Source: JBHJGP01 sp050331695
Lineage (GTDB): Bacteria; Pseudomonadota; Alphaproteobacteria; Geminicoccales; Geminicoccaceae
NCBI GenBank assembly: GCA_050331695.1
Contig: JBHJGP010000025.1
Location: 1-64,000 of the forward strand
DNA: 64,000 bases
Reading direction: 5' to 3'
Positions 63,660 to 64,000 of this stretch are shown here, in pieces; the stretch's first letter is position 1; each line of letters starts with the position of its first letter. The notes under the pieces are model-generated. The model did no database searches and had not been told where the DNA came from. It was given only the letters and a program-made list of their open reading frames with translations. The position numbers and the translations under genes were made by a program.

Positions 63660-64000
63660 CCGCGAATAGCTTTCGCCCGCTCGGTCATCTGCTCCCAGGC
63701 CGTGAACCGGTTCGCGTCGACGATCAGCTCGCGGGCCAGCGTCAGGTTCTTGCGCTCGCAAGCGGCGCGCCGATCCGGGTCCTCGATCTCCTCCATGTCG
63801 ATATTATGGGCGAGACCCAACGTCCGGCGGATCATCGAGGTGCCGGCATAGCCCACGCAATCGGTGAACAGTTTTGTCAGGACGTCATCCTGGACCAGCT
63901 TTCGGCTGTTGGGATCCTCGAACAGAGCTTGCGGAAAGGCATCACCTTTTCGGCCGGCCAAGTCCCAGCGGGCTCGGAATTTTTGCGCGAAACCGGACCA
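63656..64000 (-). CDS. mtnK: S-methyl-5-thioribose kinase, C-terminal part (runs off the window)
   Basis: The last 114 residues of MtnK, which phosphorylates 5-methylthioribose in methionine salvage. The block FTDCVGYAGTSMIRRTLGLAHN then MEEIEDPDRRAACERK matches the conserved C-terminus of the family. The frame is open to the window edge, so the gene continues outside. The TAG stop shares CTAG at 63656-63659 with the rimO stop. Its product would feed MtnA, whose gene is interrupted about 30 kb away. Confidence 0.87.
   Translation of the reverse strand, partial: WSGFAQKFRARWDLAGRKGDAFPQALFEDPNSRKLVQDDVLTKLFTDCVGYAGTSMIRRTLGLAHNIDMEEIEDPDRRAACERKNLTLARELIVDANRFTAWEQMTERAKAIRG

Overview
This 64-kb window is a dense, GC-rich chromosomal segment. 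It looks alphaproteobacterial: it carries an RpoH-type sigma-32 factor, a FixJ-like response regulator, a 1,614-residue NAD-glutamate dehydrogenase, a Sinorhizobium-type PmtA, a D-Ala-D-Ala carboxypeptidase with a SPOR tail, and an msbA-DUF374-waaA-lpxK lipid A block. I cannot assign a genus; a Rhodospirillales-like lineage is only a guess. I see no phage, IS element, CRISPR array or rRNA operon. One tRNA gene, tRNA-Arg(CCG), is clear.

Layout. 0.4-2 kb: M23 murein hydrolase. 2-6 kb: an animal-type heme peroxidase between two long stretches with no recognisable genes. 6-12 kb: a creatininase-family gene divergent from a three-gene operon (FMN/Fe-S glutamate-synthase-like protein, aldehyde dehydrogenase, catabolic acetolactate-synthase-like enzyme). 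12-17 kb: ada divergent from a DoxX-DoxX-NDH-2 fusion, then two YbjQ-family proteins translationally coupled to an M48 protease. 17-21 kb: an orphan DHp (HisKA) protein with two response regulators, then a polar amino acid-type ABC transporter whose binding protein resembles PheC. 21-30 kb: GST, RecD2-like helicase, inositol-phosphatase family enzyme, an unknown, an adenylate cyclase/BASS/DUF924 operon, purB. 30-35 kb: secreted unknown, DacA-SPOR, an interrupted mtnA, a zinc-finger protein, an ABC ATPase, the tRNA. 35-43 kb: a minus-strand envelope-glycan block. 43-52 kb: a TRAP transporter and NAD-glutamate dehydrogenase. 52-58 kb: pmtA, msbA, DUF374, waaA, lpxK, rpoH. 58-64 kb: a UbiH-family hydroxylase, a lipoprotein subtilase with a C-terminal barrel, rimO, and the 3' end of mtnK.

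The strongest unexpected signal is three conserved genes (mtnA, an FAD-dependent oxidoreductase, a family-2 glycosyltransferase), all within 33,095-40,455, each cut by one in-frame stop (TAG, TAG, TAA) at an ordinary sense position. In all three, uninterrupted family-typical sequence continues past the stop to a natural end. This could be recent decay, sequence error or readthrough. Genetic-code reassignment is unlikely, because many genes here end normally at TAG and one of the three stops is TAA. Other noteworthy points are the DoxX-DoxX-NDH-2 fusion, the kinase-less DHp/response-regulator operon, the YbjQ-YbjQ-M48 operon, the three-enzyme operon at 7-12 kb, and several perfect or near-perfect hairpins at gene borders.
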